A stretch of 32,225 bases of DNA from the NCBI GenBank assembly GCA_029266525.1, contig JAQSWQ010000048.1:1-32225 (forward strand), given 5' to 3'. Positions 16,163 through 25,468 of this stretch are shown here, piece after piece (position 1 is the first letter of the stretch; the number at the start of each line of letters is the position of its first letter). Position numbers and translations under genes: made by a program. Below the pieces are notes generated by a model. The model had not been told where the DNA came from. It saw only the letters and a program-made list of their open reading frames with translations, and searched no databases. Source of the DNA: Microvirga sp. Its GTDB lineage: Bacteria; Pseudomonadota; Alphaproteobacteria; Rhizobiales; Beijerinckiaceae.

Positions 16163-17208
16163 TCGGCCTCGTCGTGCGGTCGCGTGCGTAGCGCGGCGGC
16201 GAATAAGGCGCCCCAGCCGAGGAAGAGCCCGAGCGCGAGCACCACGCTCCATGGATACGCGCGGGACGGCTCCGGTCGGATCAGCCAGATCATGTGCGCC
16301 GCGTGGTGGATGAGGAGAAGCGCGCTGCCGGCGATCATCGTGCGCCGGCCAAAGCCGGGCGGCGCGAGAATCGCGATGGCCGCGACGAGTGCGGGGATGG
16401 CGACGAGGATCAGGAGCTGGAACCAGGGAGCCTGCGCGCGCTGGAGATACCAAGCGGCCTCGTGCGGCAGGTTCGCGAGCCACACGATGAGGAAATGCAC
16501 GAACCATACCCAGAGCACGAGGAGCGCCAGCGTGAGGAGCGCGCGCTCGAGGCTCTGCATCCGCGCCGCCGTGGGATGCTCCGGCCGAAGGAGCGAGATG
16601 AGAATGGCGCCGGCGAGCGCCCCTAGCAGCTGGCTCAGGACGAAGGAGAAGCCGAACAGGCTCGACCACCATTGCGGCTCGCGTGAGAGTACCCAGTCAT
16701 TGGCGGCGAAGGTCGCCGTTGGCGCAAGCAGGGCGAGTCCGATCGCGCTTGCCCGCTCCGGCCTTCGGGTCAGAACGAGCCAAAGGCCGAGCGCAATCCA
16801 GACGGCGAGATAAGAGCCCCCTCGGGCGAGAAAGGGAATGGGCGAGAGGAAAGCGGCGCGCGGGTGCGGAAGCTCGATCGCATCCGCCGACGCCCAGCGG
16901 TAGAGATCGGGCAGGCGGAACGCGAGCGGAAGGGCGAGGATTGGAAGGAGCGCCGTCGTCAGGGCCGCCGCCTCCGCTTCCGAGCGGATCGGGCGAAGCC
17001 ATTCCTCGTTCATCAGGTGGCCGATCATGAGGAGCCCGAGCGACCCGACCACGAGCCCGGCGAGCACGACGAAGGAGAAGAGCCAAGTTTCGAGAGCCGC
17101 GCCGCCGGCGAGCCACGCCACTGCTGCAAGTGCAACGCCGATCCCGCCCAGAAGCAGCAGGCGCGCAGGAGCGAACGTCGGCTGATCCTGGGCCGCCTGA
17201 GCCGTCAC
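16159..17208 (-). CDS. actF: Alternative complex III subunit ActF
   Basis: 349 residues with about ten membrane helices, matching the ActF membrane subunit of alternative complex III. The role is assigned from the order of the six genes and from its polytopic NrfD-like architecture, with helices such as WLFSFVVLAGLVVGSLGLLM and WFVHFLIVWLANLPHEAAWY. With ActC it forms the membrane core. The start is GTG 17208, overlapping the TGA of actE. It is the last act gene, and its TAA at 16159 overlaps the stop of the opposite-strand cytochrome c. Confidence 0.85.
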   Translation of the reverse strand: MTAQAAQDQPTFAPARLLLLGGIGVALAAVAWLAGGAALETWLFSFVVLAGLVVGSLGLLMIGHLMNEEWLRPIRSEAEAAALTTALLPILALPLAFRLPDLYRWASADAIELPHPRAAFLSPIPFLARGGSYLAVWIALGLWLVLTRRPERASAIGLALLAPTATFAANDWVLSREPQWWSSLFGFSFVLSQLLGALAGAILISLLRPEHPTAARMQSLERALLTLALLVLWVWFVHFLIVWLANLPHEAAWYLQRAQAPWFQLLILVAIPALVAAIAILAPPGFGRRTMIAGSALLLIHHAAHMIWLIRPEPSRAYPWSVVLALGLFLGWGALFAAALRTRPHDEAD

Positions 17209-17690
17209 TCGCTTGCTCCGGCGGTCTGCGCTTCCGTCCGTTGAAGCGATCTGACGTAATGCGCGACGGCCCAGCGGTCCTCGGGCGGAACGCGATCGGC
17301 ATAGGAGTGCATCAAGCCGGTACCATTGGTGATGACCGACACGATGTGCTCGAACGGAGCGCCCCGGAGCCGCTCCTGATGATAGGACGGCGGCGCCGGA
17401 AAGCCGCGGCTGACCACGAGTCCGTCGCCGCGCCCGCTCGCACCGTGACACGGCGAGCAGAAGATGAGGAAGCGCTCGCGGCCGCGGTCGAGAAGCTCCG
17501 GCGTGGCGGAAGAGCCCGGCGACGCCAGGGCCGCCGCGCGAGCGGCCGTGCCGCGCGAGGCCGTGCCATAGGGAATGGCGGTGTGTTCTCGTTGCACCGC
17601 GCGGGTCGATGCCGCCTCCTCGCGGCTTTCCGTTCCGGAATCGCAGGCCGCCAAAGCGGCGAGGGCGAGCATTGGCGCGATCAGTCGCAC
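17205..17690 (-). CDS. actE: Alternative complex III subunit ActE, monoheme cytochrome c
   Basis: 161 residues from GTG 17690, or six codons fewer from the internal ATG. The lipobox LAALAAC sits near residue 16, followed by a low-complexity Ala/Ser/Arg linker and a cytochrome c domain with CSPCH. TGLMHSYADRVPPEDRWAVA provides a likely Met ligand and the typical family ending. It is anchored by lipid on the periplasmic side and is the likely electron exit of the complex towards a soluble or tethered cytochrome c. It overlaps actD by 10 bases and actF by 4. Confidence 0.85.
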   Translation of the reverse strand: MRLIAPMLALAALAACDSGTESREEAASTRAVQREHTAIPYGTASRGTAARAAALASPGSSATPELLDRGRERFLIFCSPCHGASGRGDGLVVSRGFPAPPSYHQERLRGAPFEHIVSVITNGTGLMHSYADRVPPEDRWAVAHYVRSLQRTEAQTAGASE

Positions 17691-18220
17691 GCCGGAACCT
17701 CCCGGGCATCTTGGCCGCCGACGGCAGCGAGGAGCTCGATGGCGGCATGCCGATCGAAGCGCGGATCCTCGACGAGGATCACCAGGAAAAATCGGTCCTC
17801 GGACGCGCGCTCGAAGCCCGGCACGGCGAACACCGGGTGGTGCAGGCACGGCAGCCGCAGCAGCAAGAGCATGCCGAGCAGGGTCGCCGTCCCGGTCCAA
17901 AGGATCGCGACGATCAGGGTAGCCGGGATGAAGGTCGGCCATGAATGCAAGGGCCGTCCGCCCACATTCAGCGGATAGTCGACGACGTTGAGCCCGTATT
18001 GCGCCGCATATTGCACGGCAGCGCCGATGAACCCGGTTGTGACGGCGATCCACGTCAGCGCGGAGGGGCGCACGCCGAACTCCTGCTCGACATCGCGAAG
18101 AGGAAAGGGGCTATAGGCGTCGAGCTGGGTGTAGCCGGCCGCCTTCGCGGCCCGGACCGCGCGCTCGAGCGCCTCCGGTTCGTCGAAGCGCGCGATCACG
18201 CCGTGGGCGGGTGCCGTCAT
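17681..18220 (-). CDS. actD: Alternative complex III subunit ActD
   Basis: 179 residues, DUF3341-type. An N-terminal soluble part (GVIARFDEPEALERAVRAAK, then a Tyr/Asp-rich TQLDAYSPFPLRDVEQ motif) precedes two membrane helices (ALTWIAVTTGFIGAAVQYAA and FIPATLIVAILWTGTATLLG) and a C-terminal cytoplasmic segment. It contains no cofactor motifs. In solved complexes ActD bridges the membrane subunits. The start is ATG 18220, with an ATGA overlap with the actC stop. Confidence 0.85.
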   Translation of the reverse strand: MTAPAHGVIARFDEPEALERAVRAAKAAGYTQLDAYSPFPLRDVEQEFGVRPSALTWIAVTTGFIGAAVQYAAQYGLNVVDYPLNVGGRPLHSWPTFIPATLIVAILWTGTATLLGMLLLLRLPCLHHPVFAVPGFERASEDRFFLVILVEDPRFDRHAAIELLAAVGGQDAREVPACD

Positions 18221-19527
18221 GCGCGGTCCTCGTGCTCGTCGTGCCGCGTTTCGAACATCGAAACAGCAGGCACGAAGCGGACAAAGAGGAGGAGCAGGGC
18301 AGCGAAGAGGCCGACCGTCCCGACGAGCAGGCCGGTCTCGACGAGCGTCGGCGCATAGGAGCGCCACATGGAAGGCAGGTAGTCGCGCTGCGCGCCGCCG
18401 ATGACGATCGAGAAGCGGTCGAACCAGACGCCGAGGCTGACGCTTACGCCCACATAAGCCGCTGCAAGGACACTGACGCGCGCCGCCCGGAACCAGAGAA
18501 GCTGCGGCACGACAACGCTGAAGACGAGTGCAGCCAAGAAATAACCGGCATACTCGCCGGTGATCCGGTTCCGCGTCGCCGTCCACTCGCTCGGCTCCGA
18601 CAGGTAAGCGGCGGCGACCTCATCAAGCATGAGGTACCCAGCCACGAGGGCGCTCGCGAGGACGAGCTTGCCAAGGAGGTCGAGGTCGCGATCGTCGATG
18701 TGCTGCTCGAGCGACAGGCCCCAGCGCAGGAGCGCCGCCACCAAAAGCACGATCGCCAATCCTTGCGCGAGGCCGGTCGCGACGAAATGGAGCGGCAGGC
18801 GCGTCTCGTGCCAGTCAGGGACGAGCGTCGTTGCGAATTCGAGCGCGACGATGCTCTGCATCATCGTGAGGAGCGGCAGCACCAGCACCGCCACAAGCCG
18901 GTACGCCGTCTGGTGGTAGCTCCAGTGGCGCACGGAGTTGCGCCATCCCAGCGCCAGGATGCCGTAGATGCGCTGCCGGCGGGAGCTCCTCGCACGGTCG
19001 CGCATCGTCGCGAAATCGGGGATGAGGCCGACATACCAGAGGAGACCCAGCACGATGATGTGGGTGAGGATGCCCCAGAGATCCCAGGTGAGCGTCGAGC
19101 GGAACTGCGGCCAGACCTCGTAGGTCGCGGGATACGGGAACACCCAGTAGAACAGCCATGGCCGGCCGAGATGAATGATCGGGAAAAGGCCGGCGCAGAT
19201 CGCTCCCGATAGCGCTACGGCTTCCGCAAAGCGGTTAACGGCCGTGCGCAGCGAATGCCGCCTCAGCACCAGGATCGCCGCGAAGAGGCTGGCGCCGTTG
19301 GCAATGCCGATCCACCAAGCGTAGTTCGTCAGATCGAAGCCCCAGACGAAAGGGATGTTGACGCCCCACGAGCCCACGCCCATCACCCATGAGACGGCGA
19401 GCGTGAGCCCGAGCACCCCGACGAGCCCGCCCGCCGCGAGAAGCGCCAGCCGCCAGGCCGGGCTGAAGCGGCGCGCAAGCGGTGCGTCGGCGATGGGCGT
19501 CGTGAAGGTCGAGACCTCGCTAGCCAT
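18217..19527 (-). CDS. actC: Alternative complex III subunit ActC (NrfD-like)
   Basis: 436 residues, about ten membrane helices, of the NrfD/PsrC family. Recognisable segments are WGFDLTNYAWWIGIANGASL and GLFPIIHLGRPWLFYWVFPY near helices II-IV, which carry the quinol-site residues in the family. It oxidises quinol at the periplasmic side and passes electrons to the Fe-S domain of ActB. The start is ATG 19527, three bases after the actB stop. Confidence 0.9.
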   Translation of the reverse strand: MASEVSTFTTPIADAPLARRFSPAWRLALLAAGGLVGVLGLTLAVSWVMGVGSWGVNIPFVWGFDLTNYAWWIGIANGASLFAAILVLRRHSLRTAVNRFAEAVALSGAICAGLFPIIHLGRPWLFYWVFPYPATYEVWPQFRSTLTWDLWGILTHIIVLGLLWYVGLIPDFATMRDRARSSRRQRIYGILALGWRNSVRHWSYHQTAYRLVAVLVLPLLTMMQSIVALEFATTLVPDWHETRLPLHFVATGLAQGLAIVLLVAALLRWGLSLEQHIDDRDLDLLGKLVLASALVAGYLMLDEVAAAYLSEPSEWTATRNRITGEYAGYFLAALVFSVVVPQLLWFRAARVSVLAAAYVGVSVSLGVWFDRFSIVIGGAQRDYLPSMWRSYAPTLVETGLLVGTVGLFAALLLLFVRFVPAVSMFETRHDEHEDRA

Positions 19528-19530
19528 CGC

Positions 19531-22446
19531 TCAGCCCCTCCCCTCCTCGGGCGGTGCCTCGATGCGAGCGAGGTAGCTCGTGCGGGGGCGCGTATTCAGC
19601 TCGCCCAGGAGCGCGTAGTTGCGCGCCGAGCGCTTGAGCTCTCTCACGCGGCTTGCCGGATCATTCACGTCGCCGAAGACGATGGCCTGCGTCGGGCAGG
19701 CCTGCTGGCAGGCCGTGACGATCTCGCCGTCCTTCACGCGGCGGTTCTCGATACCCGCCTCGATCCGCGCGGCCGCGATCCGCTGGACGCAGTAGGTGCA
19801 TTTCTCCATCACGCCGCGGTCGCGCACCGTCACCTGCGGATTCATGACCTCGTCCGAGGCGGCGTAAGCGGCGGACTGATAGTCGAGAAAGTTGAAGCGG
19901 CGGACCTTGTAGGGGCAGTTGTTCGAGCAGGTCCGCGTCCCGATGCAGCGGTTGTAGACCATATCGTTCAGCCCCTCCGACGAATGTACCGTCGCGTTCA
20001 CGGGACAAACGACCTCGCAGGGCGCGTTCTCGCAATGCATGCAGGGGACGGGCTGGAAATAGGTGCGCGGGTCCTCCGGCCTGGCGGCGTAGTAGCGGTC
20101 GACGCGCAGCCAATGCATTTCCCGCCCGCGCGCCACCTGCTCAGGCCCGACGACCGCGACGTTGTTCTCGGCCTGGCACGCGATCACGCAGGCATTGCAG
20201 CCGATACAGGCGTCGAGATCGATGGCCATGCCCCAAGCGTGACCCTCGTAGGGCCATTCCGGATAGAGCGAAGGCTGCGGAGGCGGCGCGGGCAGCGATT
20301 GCGACTCCGCCGGTACCGTGCGGACGATTGCGCGCCCGTGCATCGAATGATGCTGCTGCGTCGTAACGAGCGCTTCGCGCCGTCCGATCGACCGGATCTC
20401 GCCCGCCGTCATCCAAGGCTCGCGCGAGCCGCGCAGGCGATAACCGTCGAAGCCGATGCCGCTTCCGAGCGCGCCCGCCATGCTCCGTCCGTAGCCGAGC
20501 GGCAGCGTGAGGGTGTCCGGCGCCTGGCCCGGCAACACCCAGACGGGAGCCGCGATGGTCCGCCCGTCCGCTGCGATTTCGATCACGTCGCCGGTGCGCA
20601 ACTTCTGTCGCTCGGCCGTATCCGGGCTGATAAGCGCGGCGTTGCCCCAGACCTGCTTCGTAAGCGGCTTGGGCAATTCCTGCAGCCAGCCGTTGCTCGC
20701 ATAGCGGCCGTCCCACATAGAGGCATCAGGCGCGAAGACGATGTCGATGCTGCCCTTGCCATCGCTTGGGCGGGGACCCTGATCCCAATCCGTTCGAACG
20801 CTAACGTCCACGCTGGGGGAAGCTGTATCCGAAACAACGCCCTCCTCAACGGCGCGCATGAAACGGCCTTCGAAGTCGTGATCGCCCCACGCCCCCCGCC
20901 AAGCCTTGGCGAGGAGCGCGCGACCGTCGGTGCCCTCGGCAACAAGAGCGCCGAGTAGCTCGTCGATGCTCAGGCTCGGCGCGAGCCGGGCGGTCGCGGG
21001 CTGGCAGAGTCCGACCGTGCCGTCGAAAGCACGAAGGTCTCCGAAAGCCTCGAGGGCGTGGCACTGCGGAATGTGCCAGCGGCACGCCGCCGCCGTCTCG
21101 TTACGGCCATAACCGAGATGAACCGAGAGGGGCACGCGGCGGATTAGCTCCGCGAAATCGAGATCCGCGGGCGCGTCGTAAGCGGGGTTGCCGCCGAGGA
21201 TGAGAAGACGAAACACCTCGCCTCGCGCGATCACTTCCGAAAGCGCACGCATTGATGCCAATTCGTCACCGCCCGGCCGCAGCGGCTCGATCAGGCGGAC
21301 GGTCGAACCGGCGGCGCCGATACGGTCGTTGATGGCATAGGCAAGAGCGTGGACAGCGGCTGGCTGCTCGCGTCCTGCCGAGACAATCCCGCGCGAACCG
21401 GCGCGACGCAGCTGCGCCGCGAGACGCGGCACGGCCGAGTGCGTCTCGCCGGGCGCCGCCACGGAAACGCCGAACGCCGCCGCGAGCCCGCGTGCAAACC
21501 ATTCCATGTCCCGTGGCCGAAGCGCGATCCGCTCATCGGCGCGGCTGCCGACGAGGCTCGGCGTGCTCTCGACGGCGATCAGGCGCGGCAGCGGCCGCGG
21601 CGCGGCGCGGCGCCTGGCCTGGTAATCCGCCGCATAACGGAGATGACCGGGCTCGCTTGCGAAAAGGTCGCCACCGAGCGTCAGAATGACGTCGGCGCTG
21701 GTTAGGTCGTAGATCGGCTCGACGGCTCGGCCGAAGGCAAGCTCTGCTCCAGCGCGCCGGTTGTGGTCCGTGATGGGAGCGAAGGAGTGCCAGCGCGCTT
21801 CCGGCAGCATCGCACGCAAGGCAGTGGTCAGCCGGTCGCGCGTCGGCGAGGCAACCGGTTGCATCAGGACGGCGAGGCCGCGGCCTTCACTTGCAACGAA
21901 GTCGTCGCGCAGAGCCCATAGGAACGGCCCGACGGTGTTCCAATCCCGCGCCTCGCCGCCCTCCGTCGGCCCGGGCGAGCGGCTTGGGTCGTATAGGGAC
22001 AAGACTTCGGCCTGCAGGAAGGGATCCGTCGCGCCGAGGCTTGCCGGATGCAGAGGATTTCCCTCGATCTTGATCGGCCGCCCGTCCTGCGTCTTGACGA
22101 GGACCCCGCGTCCATAGCCGTCGAGCTCGAGCGACGTCGCGAAGAACAGCGGCATGCCGGGCGTGTGACCCGGCGTGCCGCGGGGCTGCGAGAACAGCGG
22201 CGCTCCGACACCGCCGCGATTGCGGTCGCACCCGACACCTGCGAGGGCGAGCGACGCCGCCATGAGGCGAAGGCAGTTCCGGCGGTCGATCGTCCAGCCC
22301 TGCACCGCTTCGGGAAACTCGGCGGCGAAACGGCCGCGCACATCGGGCGCCTCCGCGCATTCCTCCAGGCTGCGCCACAGCCGGGGCGCGCCTTCCCAGG
22401 CGATGTCGTCCGGCGAGCTTTCGGGACGTGGCGAGTGGGCGGCCAT
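19531..22446 (-). CDS. actB: Alternative complex III subunit ActB (molybdopterin-like domain fused to Fe-S domain)
   Basis: 971 residues. A twin-arginine motif (RRNCLRLM, R55-R56) followed by a lipobox-like LAGVGC (C73) targets it to the periplasm. Residues about 80-700 resemble the molybdopterin oxidoreductase fold, but in the family this domain carries no Mo cofactor. From about 740 to the end is a ferredoxin domain with Cys groups CIGCNACVIAC, CMHCENAPCEVVC, CIGTRTCSNNC and KCTYC plus ACQQAC, enough for four clusters. It takes electrons from ActC and hands them to the hemes of ActA/ActE. The start is ATG 22446, two bases after the actA stop. Confidence 0.92.
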   Translation of the reverse strand: MAAHSPRPESSPDDIAWEGAPRLWRSLEECAEAPDVRGRFAAEFPEAVQGWTIDRRNCLRLMAASLALAGVGCDRNRGGVGAPLFSQPRGTPGHTPGMPLFFATSLELDGYGRGVLVKTQDGRPIKIEGNPLHPASLGATDPFLQAEVLSLYDPSRSPGPTEGGEARDWNTVGPFLWALRDDFVASEGRGLAVLMQPVASPTRDRLTTALRAMLPEARWHSFAPITDHNRRAGAELAFGRAVEPIYDLTSADVILTLGGDLFASEPGHLRYAADYQARRRAAPRPLPRLIAVESTPSLVGSRADERIALRPRDMEWFARGLAAAFGVSVAAPGETHSAVPRLAAQLRRAGSRGIVSAGREQPAAVHALAYAINDRIGAAGSTVRLIEPLRPGGDELASMRALSEVIARGEVFRLLILGGNPAYDAPADLDFAELIRRVPLSVHLGYGRNETAAACRWHIPQCHALEAFGDLRAFDGTVGLCQPATARLAPSLSIDELLGALVAEGTDGRALLAKAWRGAWGDHDFEGRFMRAVEEGVVSDTASPSVDVSVRTDWDQGPRPSDGKGSIDIVFAPDASMWDGRYASNGWLQELPKPLTKQVWGNAALISPDTAERQKLRTGDVIEIAADGRTIAAPVWVLPGQAPDTLTLPLGYGRSMAGALGSGIGFDGYRLRGSREPWMTAGEIRSIGRREALVTTQQHHSMHGRAIVRTVPAESQSLPAPPPQPSLYPEWPYEGHAWGMAIDLDACIGCNACVIACQAENNVAVVGPEQVARGREMHWLRVDRYYAARPEDPRTYFQPVPCMHCENAPCEVVCPVNATVHSSEGLNDMVYNRCIGTRTCSNNCPYKVRRFNFLDYQSAAYAASDEVMNPQVTVRDRGVMEKCTYCVQRIAAARIEAGIENRRVKDGEIVTACQQACPTQAIVFGDVNDPASRVRELKRSARNYALLGELNTRPRTSYLARIEAPPEEGRG

Positions 22447-22448
22447 GA

Positions 22449-23084
22449 TCAGCGGTGACAGGTGCTGCAGCTCATGAGCAGCGATGTGTCGTGCGCACGA
22501 GGCGCCTGCCCTGAGGGTTGCTTTTTCTCGGCCGTCGCGAGAACGGCGGTGTGGAGCGGCAATCGGCTCCCAGGATCGCGGTGGCATTCGAGACACCAGC
22601 CCATCGAGAGCGTCCGCGCCTTGACTGTCTTCGGCATCTCCTCGACGCGCCCGTGACAGGTTGCGCAGGTCACTCCTTTCGAGACGTGGGCGCCGTGGTG
22701 GAAATAGGCGAAGTCCGGCAGCCGGCTGACCGAGCGCCATCGCAGCGGCGTGTCGAGCGCGAGAGCCGTCCGCAGCGGTTCCAGCACGCTTGCGCCCGCC
22801 CAGATCTGGCTATGGCAGGTCATGCAGGTTTGCGCTGAAGGCATTCCTGCATCCGCCGCGCGCTCGGCGCCTGTGTGGCAATAGCGGCAATCGATCTTGA
22901 GCACGCCGGCGTGGAGATCGTGCCGGAAAGGGATCGGCTGCGGAGCGGGCTTACCGACGCCCCAAGCGGCGTCCGAGCGCAGCCAAGCATAGGTCAACCC
23001 GCCGCCGGCGGCGGCCGCGAGCGGGGTGAGCGTCAGGACCACGCGGAAGATCGTCGTCGCCCGGCGTGAGAAGAGTTGCGCCAT
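22449..23084 (-). CDS. actA: Alternative complex III subunit ActA, pentaheme cytochrome c
   Basis: 211 residues from ATG 23084. I chose this start because MAQLF is the usual family opening; an in-frame start 20 codons upstream (23144) looks too long. One N-terminal membrane helix (residues about 12-35) anchors a periplasmic domain with five CxxCH heme sites at residues 66, 87, 140, 164 and 206. Further histidines (FRHDLHAG, FHHGAH) can serve as distal ligands. It is the first act gene and lies 79 bases after the ThDP enzyme gene on the same strand. Confidence 0.92.
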   Translation of the reverse strand: MAQLFSRRATTIFRVVLTLTPLAAAAGGGLTYAWLRSDAAWGVGKPAPQPIPFRHDLHAGVLKIDCRYCHTGAERAADAGMPSAQTCMTCHSQIWAGASVLEPLRTALALDTPLRWRSVSRLPDFAYFHHGAHVSKGVTCATCHGRVEEMPKTVKARTLSMGWCLECHRDPGSRLPLHTAVLATAEKKQPSGQAPRAHDTSLLMSCSTCHR

Positions 23085-23110
23085 CGCGATCCCGGCCCAG
23101 CTTCGCCGTA

Positions 23111-23127
23111 GCCTCAATGGATGAGGC
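23111..23127. promoter_or_regulatory. Short hairpin between the ThDP enzyme and actA
   Basis: A perfect 6-bp inverted repeat, GCCTCA / TGAGGC, with a 5-base loop lies in the 79-bp gap. It has no T-tract on the minus strand, so a factor-independent terminator is unlikely. It could be an operator or an RNA processing site that sets the ratio of the enzyme to the complex. Confidence 0.35.
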
Positions 23128-23163
23128 GTCGCCTTCGTTCCCACGCCTGGATGCCGGCGAAGT

Positions 23164-24918
23164 TCAGATGATCTCGCGGATGCGGTCGCCGATAATGGTG
23201 CGGGCTATCTTCAGCGCGTCCGGTGTGCCACGAGCAAGCGAGGTCGCAAGCTTTGTCGCTTGGTCCACCGTGACTTTAGGCGGCATGGGCGGCTCATGCG
23301 GGTCGACGATCGCGTCGACAACAGCTGGCCCCGGGTGGGCGAGCGCCTGTCGCAAGGTATCGCCGCAATCGGCCGGATCTTCGATGGTGAAGCCGGCGAC
23401 CCCGAAGCCGCGCGCGACCGCAGCGAAATCGATCGGCTGCAGCTCGCAGCCATACTCCGGGTTCCCGAGGAAGACCATTTGCTCCCATTTGATCTGCCCG
23501 AGGGTGTTGTTGCGGATGACGATGATCTTGATGTCGAGGCCGTACCTCACCGCGGTCGCGAGCTCGCAAAGCAGCATCGAGAAGCCGCCGTCGCCAATGA
23601 ATGCGATGACCTGCCGCCCGGGATAAGCGACCGCGGCGGCTAGCGCGTAAGGGACGGCGCAGGCCATCGAGGCGAGCGTGCCCGATACCGAGAACATCAT
23701 CTCGCCGCGCATGTCGATATGGCGAGCCGCCCAGGTGGTGATCGTGCCGGAGTCGGTCGCGACGATGGCGTCGTCGGCAAGGAGCTTGTTGAGCTCGTGC
23801 GCGACGACTTGCGGCTTCATCGGCACGTCTTTCCGTGTCCCGCGCTCCTCCATCAGCTCGCGCCAGTGCCCCATACCCGCTTGCGCCTCCTCCAGGAAGG
23901 AGCGGTCCGGTTGATGGTCGAGGCGCGGGAGGAGGCGCGAGAGCACGCGGCGCGAATCGCCGACGAGGCCCGCTTCGATGGGATAGCGCAGCCCGATGCG
24001 CTGCCCGTCGATATCGATCTGCACCGCGCGCGCCTGCCCGGGCTTCGGGTAGTACTCGATGTAAGGATAGCTCGATCCGACGATGAGGAGCGTGTCGCAC
24101 CCCTCGAGTGCGTCCTGCGAGGGCGCGGTGCCGAGAAGTCCGGTGCCGCCAGTGCTGTACGGGCTATCGTCGGGGAGCGCCGCTTTCCCGAGGAGCGGCT
24201 TGACCACCGGGGCACCAAGCCGCTCAGCGACCGCGACGAGTTCGTTGCGGGCGCCGAGCGCGCCTCGTCCCGCAAGGATGCAGATCCTGCGGCCCTCGTT
24301 GAGGATCGCAGCCGCGCGCGCAAGCTGATCCTCGCTTGGCTCATGCGCGCTCTCAGCCATGAGATTCGAGACATGGCCGGCGATGTTGCGCTTCGAGCGC
24401 TCGTCGGACTTCACCGGCAGCGACTGAGTGTCGACGGCCATGGTGATGTGCGCGACGCCGCGGCGCGACAGCGCGGAACGGCAGGCGAGCTCGACCACGT
24501 TCTCCACATGGGCCGGGCTCATGATACGGTTGTTGTAGACGCAGACGTCCTCGAACAGCTTGTCGAGCTCGACATCCTGCTGCGTCAGGGTGCCGATGAG
24601 GTCGTGGTACTGCAGGCCCGTGATGGCGAGCACCGGCTGGCCATCGAGCTTGGCGTCGTAAAGACCGTTCAGCAAGTGAATGCCGCCGGGACCCGAGGTC
24701 GCGAGGCACACGCCCAGTTTCCCGGTCCATTTGGCATAGCCGCAGGCCATGAAGGCCGCGCTCTCCTCGTGCCGCACCTGCACGAAACGGATCTTGTCCT
24801 GACGCGTCCGGAGCGCCTCCATGATCCCGTTGATCCCGTCGCCCGGCAGACCGAAGACGACCTCGACCTCCCAATCCAGCAGTGCTTCAACGAGCGCATC
24901 GGCAGCGGTGCGAGCCAT
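23164..24918 (-). CDS. ThDP-dependent enzyme, pyruvate:quinone oxidoreductase (pyruvate oxidase) type
   Basis: 584 residues. The N-terminal ThDP PYR domain has VFGLPGDGINGIMEAL and the catalytic Glu in VRHEESAAFMA (E51). A central FAD/nucleotide domain follows, then the C-terminal PP domain with the Mg/ThDP motif starting GDGGFSMLLCELATAVR (about residue 442) and ending in NNTLGQIKWEQ. The C-terminal tail (KIARTIIGDRIREII) is amphipathic, as in PoxB, where it binds the membrane. The likely reaction is pyruvate decarboxylation to acetate with electrons passed to quinone. Acetolactate synthase or a decarboxylase is possible, since the family is hard to separate by eye. The start is ATG 24918 with a GGAGG site. 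Its place just before actA supports a quinone-linked role. Confidence 0.8.
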   Translation of the reverse strand: MARTAADALVEALLDWEVEVVFGLPGDGINGIMEALRTRQDKIRFVQVRHEESAAFMACGYAKWTGKLGVCLATSGPGGIHLLNGLYDAKLDGQPVLAITGLQYHDLIGTLTQQDVELDKLFEDVCVYNNRIMSPAHVENVVELACRSALSRRGVAHITMAVDTQSLPVKSDERSKRNIAGHVSNLMAESAHEPSEDQLARAAAILNEGRRICILAGRGALGARNELVAVAERLGAPVVKPLLGKAALPDDSPYSTGGTGLLGTAPSQDALEGCDTLLIVGSSYPYIEYYPKPGQARAVQIDIDGQRIGLRYPIEAGLVGDSRRVLSRLLPRLDHQPDRSFLEEAQAGMGHWRELMEERGTRKDVPMKPQVVAHELNKLLADDAIVATDSGTITTWAARHIDMRGEMMFSVSGTLASMACAVPYALAAAVAYPGRQVIAFIGDGGFSMLLCELATAVRYGLDIKIIVIRNNTLGQIKWEQMVFLGNPEYGCELQPIDFAAVARGFGVAGFTIEDPADCGDTLRQALAHPGPAVVDAIVDPHEPPMPPKVTVDQATKLATSLARGTPDALKIARTIIGDRIREII

Positions 24919-25044
24919 GGAAACCTCCGGCGCATGGAGGGCAGGTCTGTTGAACTTTGAGGATGGATCAAGGTTCCGGTGAAGGCCGAGCAACGGAGGC
25001 GCGGAAAGGTGAGCGTTTGCGTCCGCTTTGTGCCAGAAGGGGAA

Positions 25045-25074
25045 CCTTCGGCTAGTCTAGCCGGTGGCCGAAGG
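25045..25074. promoter_or_regulatory. Nested palindromes upstream of the ThDP enzyme gene
   Basis: CGGCTAG and CTAGCCG flank a single T (25049-25063), a near-perfect palindrome of 15 bases. An outer pair, CCTTCGGC (25045-25052) and GCCGAAGG (25067-25074), overlaps it. The site lies about 130 bases upstream of ATG 24918, a plausible distance for an operator of the respiratory operon. Function is inferred. Confidence 0.4.
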
Positions 25075-25468
25075 CACAGTGCGCTCTCTGGAGTGCATGC
25101 TCAGGTCTTGGCAGCTCCCTGAGGCCCCCCGCAGCCCGGTAGAACGGCGCTCCGACCGCGCTGTTGAATCAAGCTCCACGAAGCAAACTCGTGGGTCGTG
25201 GCGAGGAGGATGACAGGCGCTTAAGTCCTTACGAAGAAGGGGTAAGAGGCGTGTCGGAGATCTTTCTGACCGCGGCCCTTGTACCCCGGCCCCGGGCTTG
25301 TCCAATCAGACTGCCGTGCTTCACTCCCTGCGTAGAGCAGGTCCGCTTGCGCGGCAACGGGCCGACGAGTTCGACGGCGGCGCGGGCGTCGATCGAGCCG
25401 TGATCGACCGCCCCGATGCGACCCCGGACATTGTGCAGCCTCGCCACCCTGCCGCTCGACAACGGCAC

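Noticed and set aside
15536-16672. 378-codon minus-strand frame across the cytochrome c gene
   Set aside because: It is Arg/Ala-rich without motifs and overlaps the cytochrome c and actF, both clear.
17209-17748. Longer N terminus for actF
   Set aside because: It would run through actE in a different frame. The GTG at 17208 with a 4-base overlap fits the operon style and family length.
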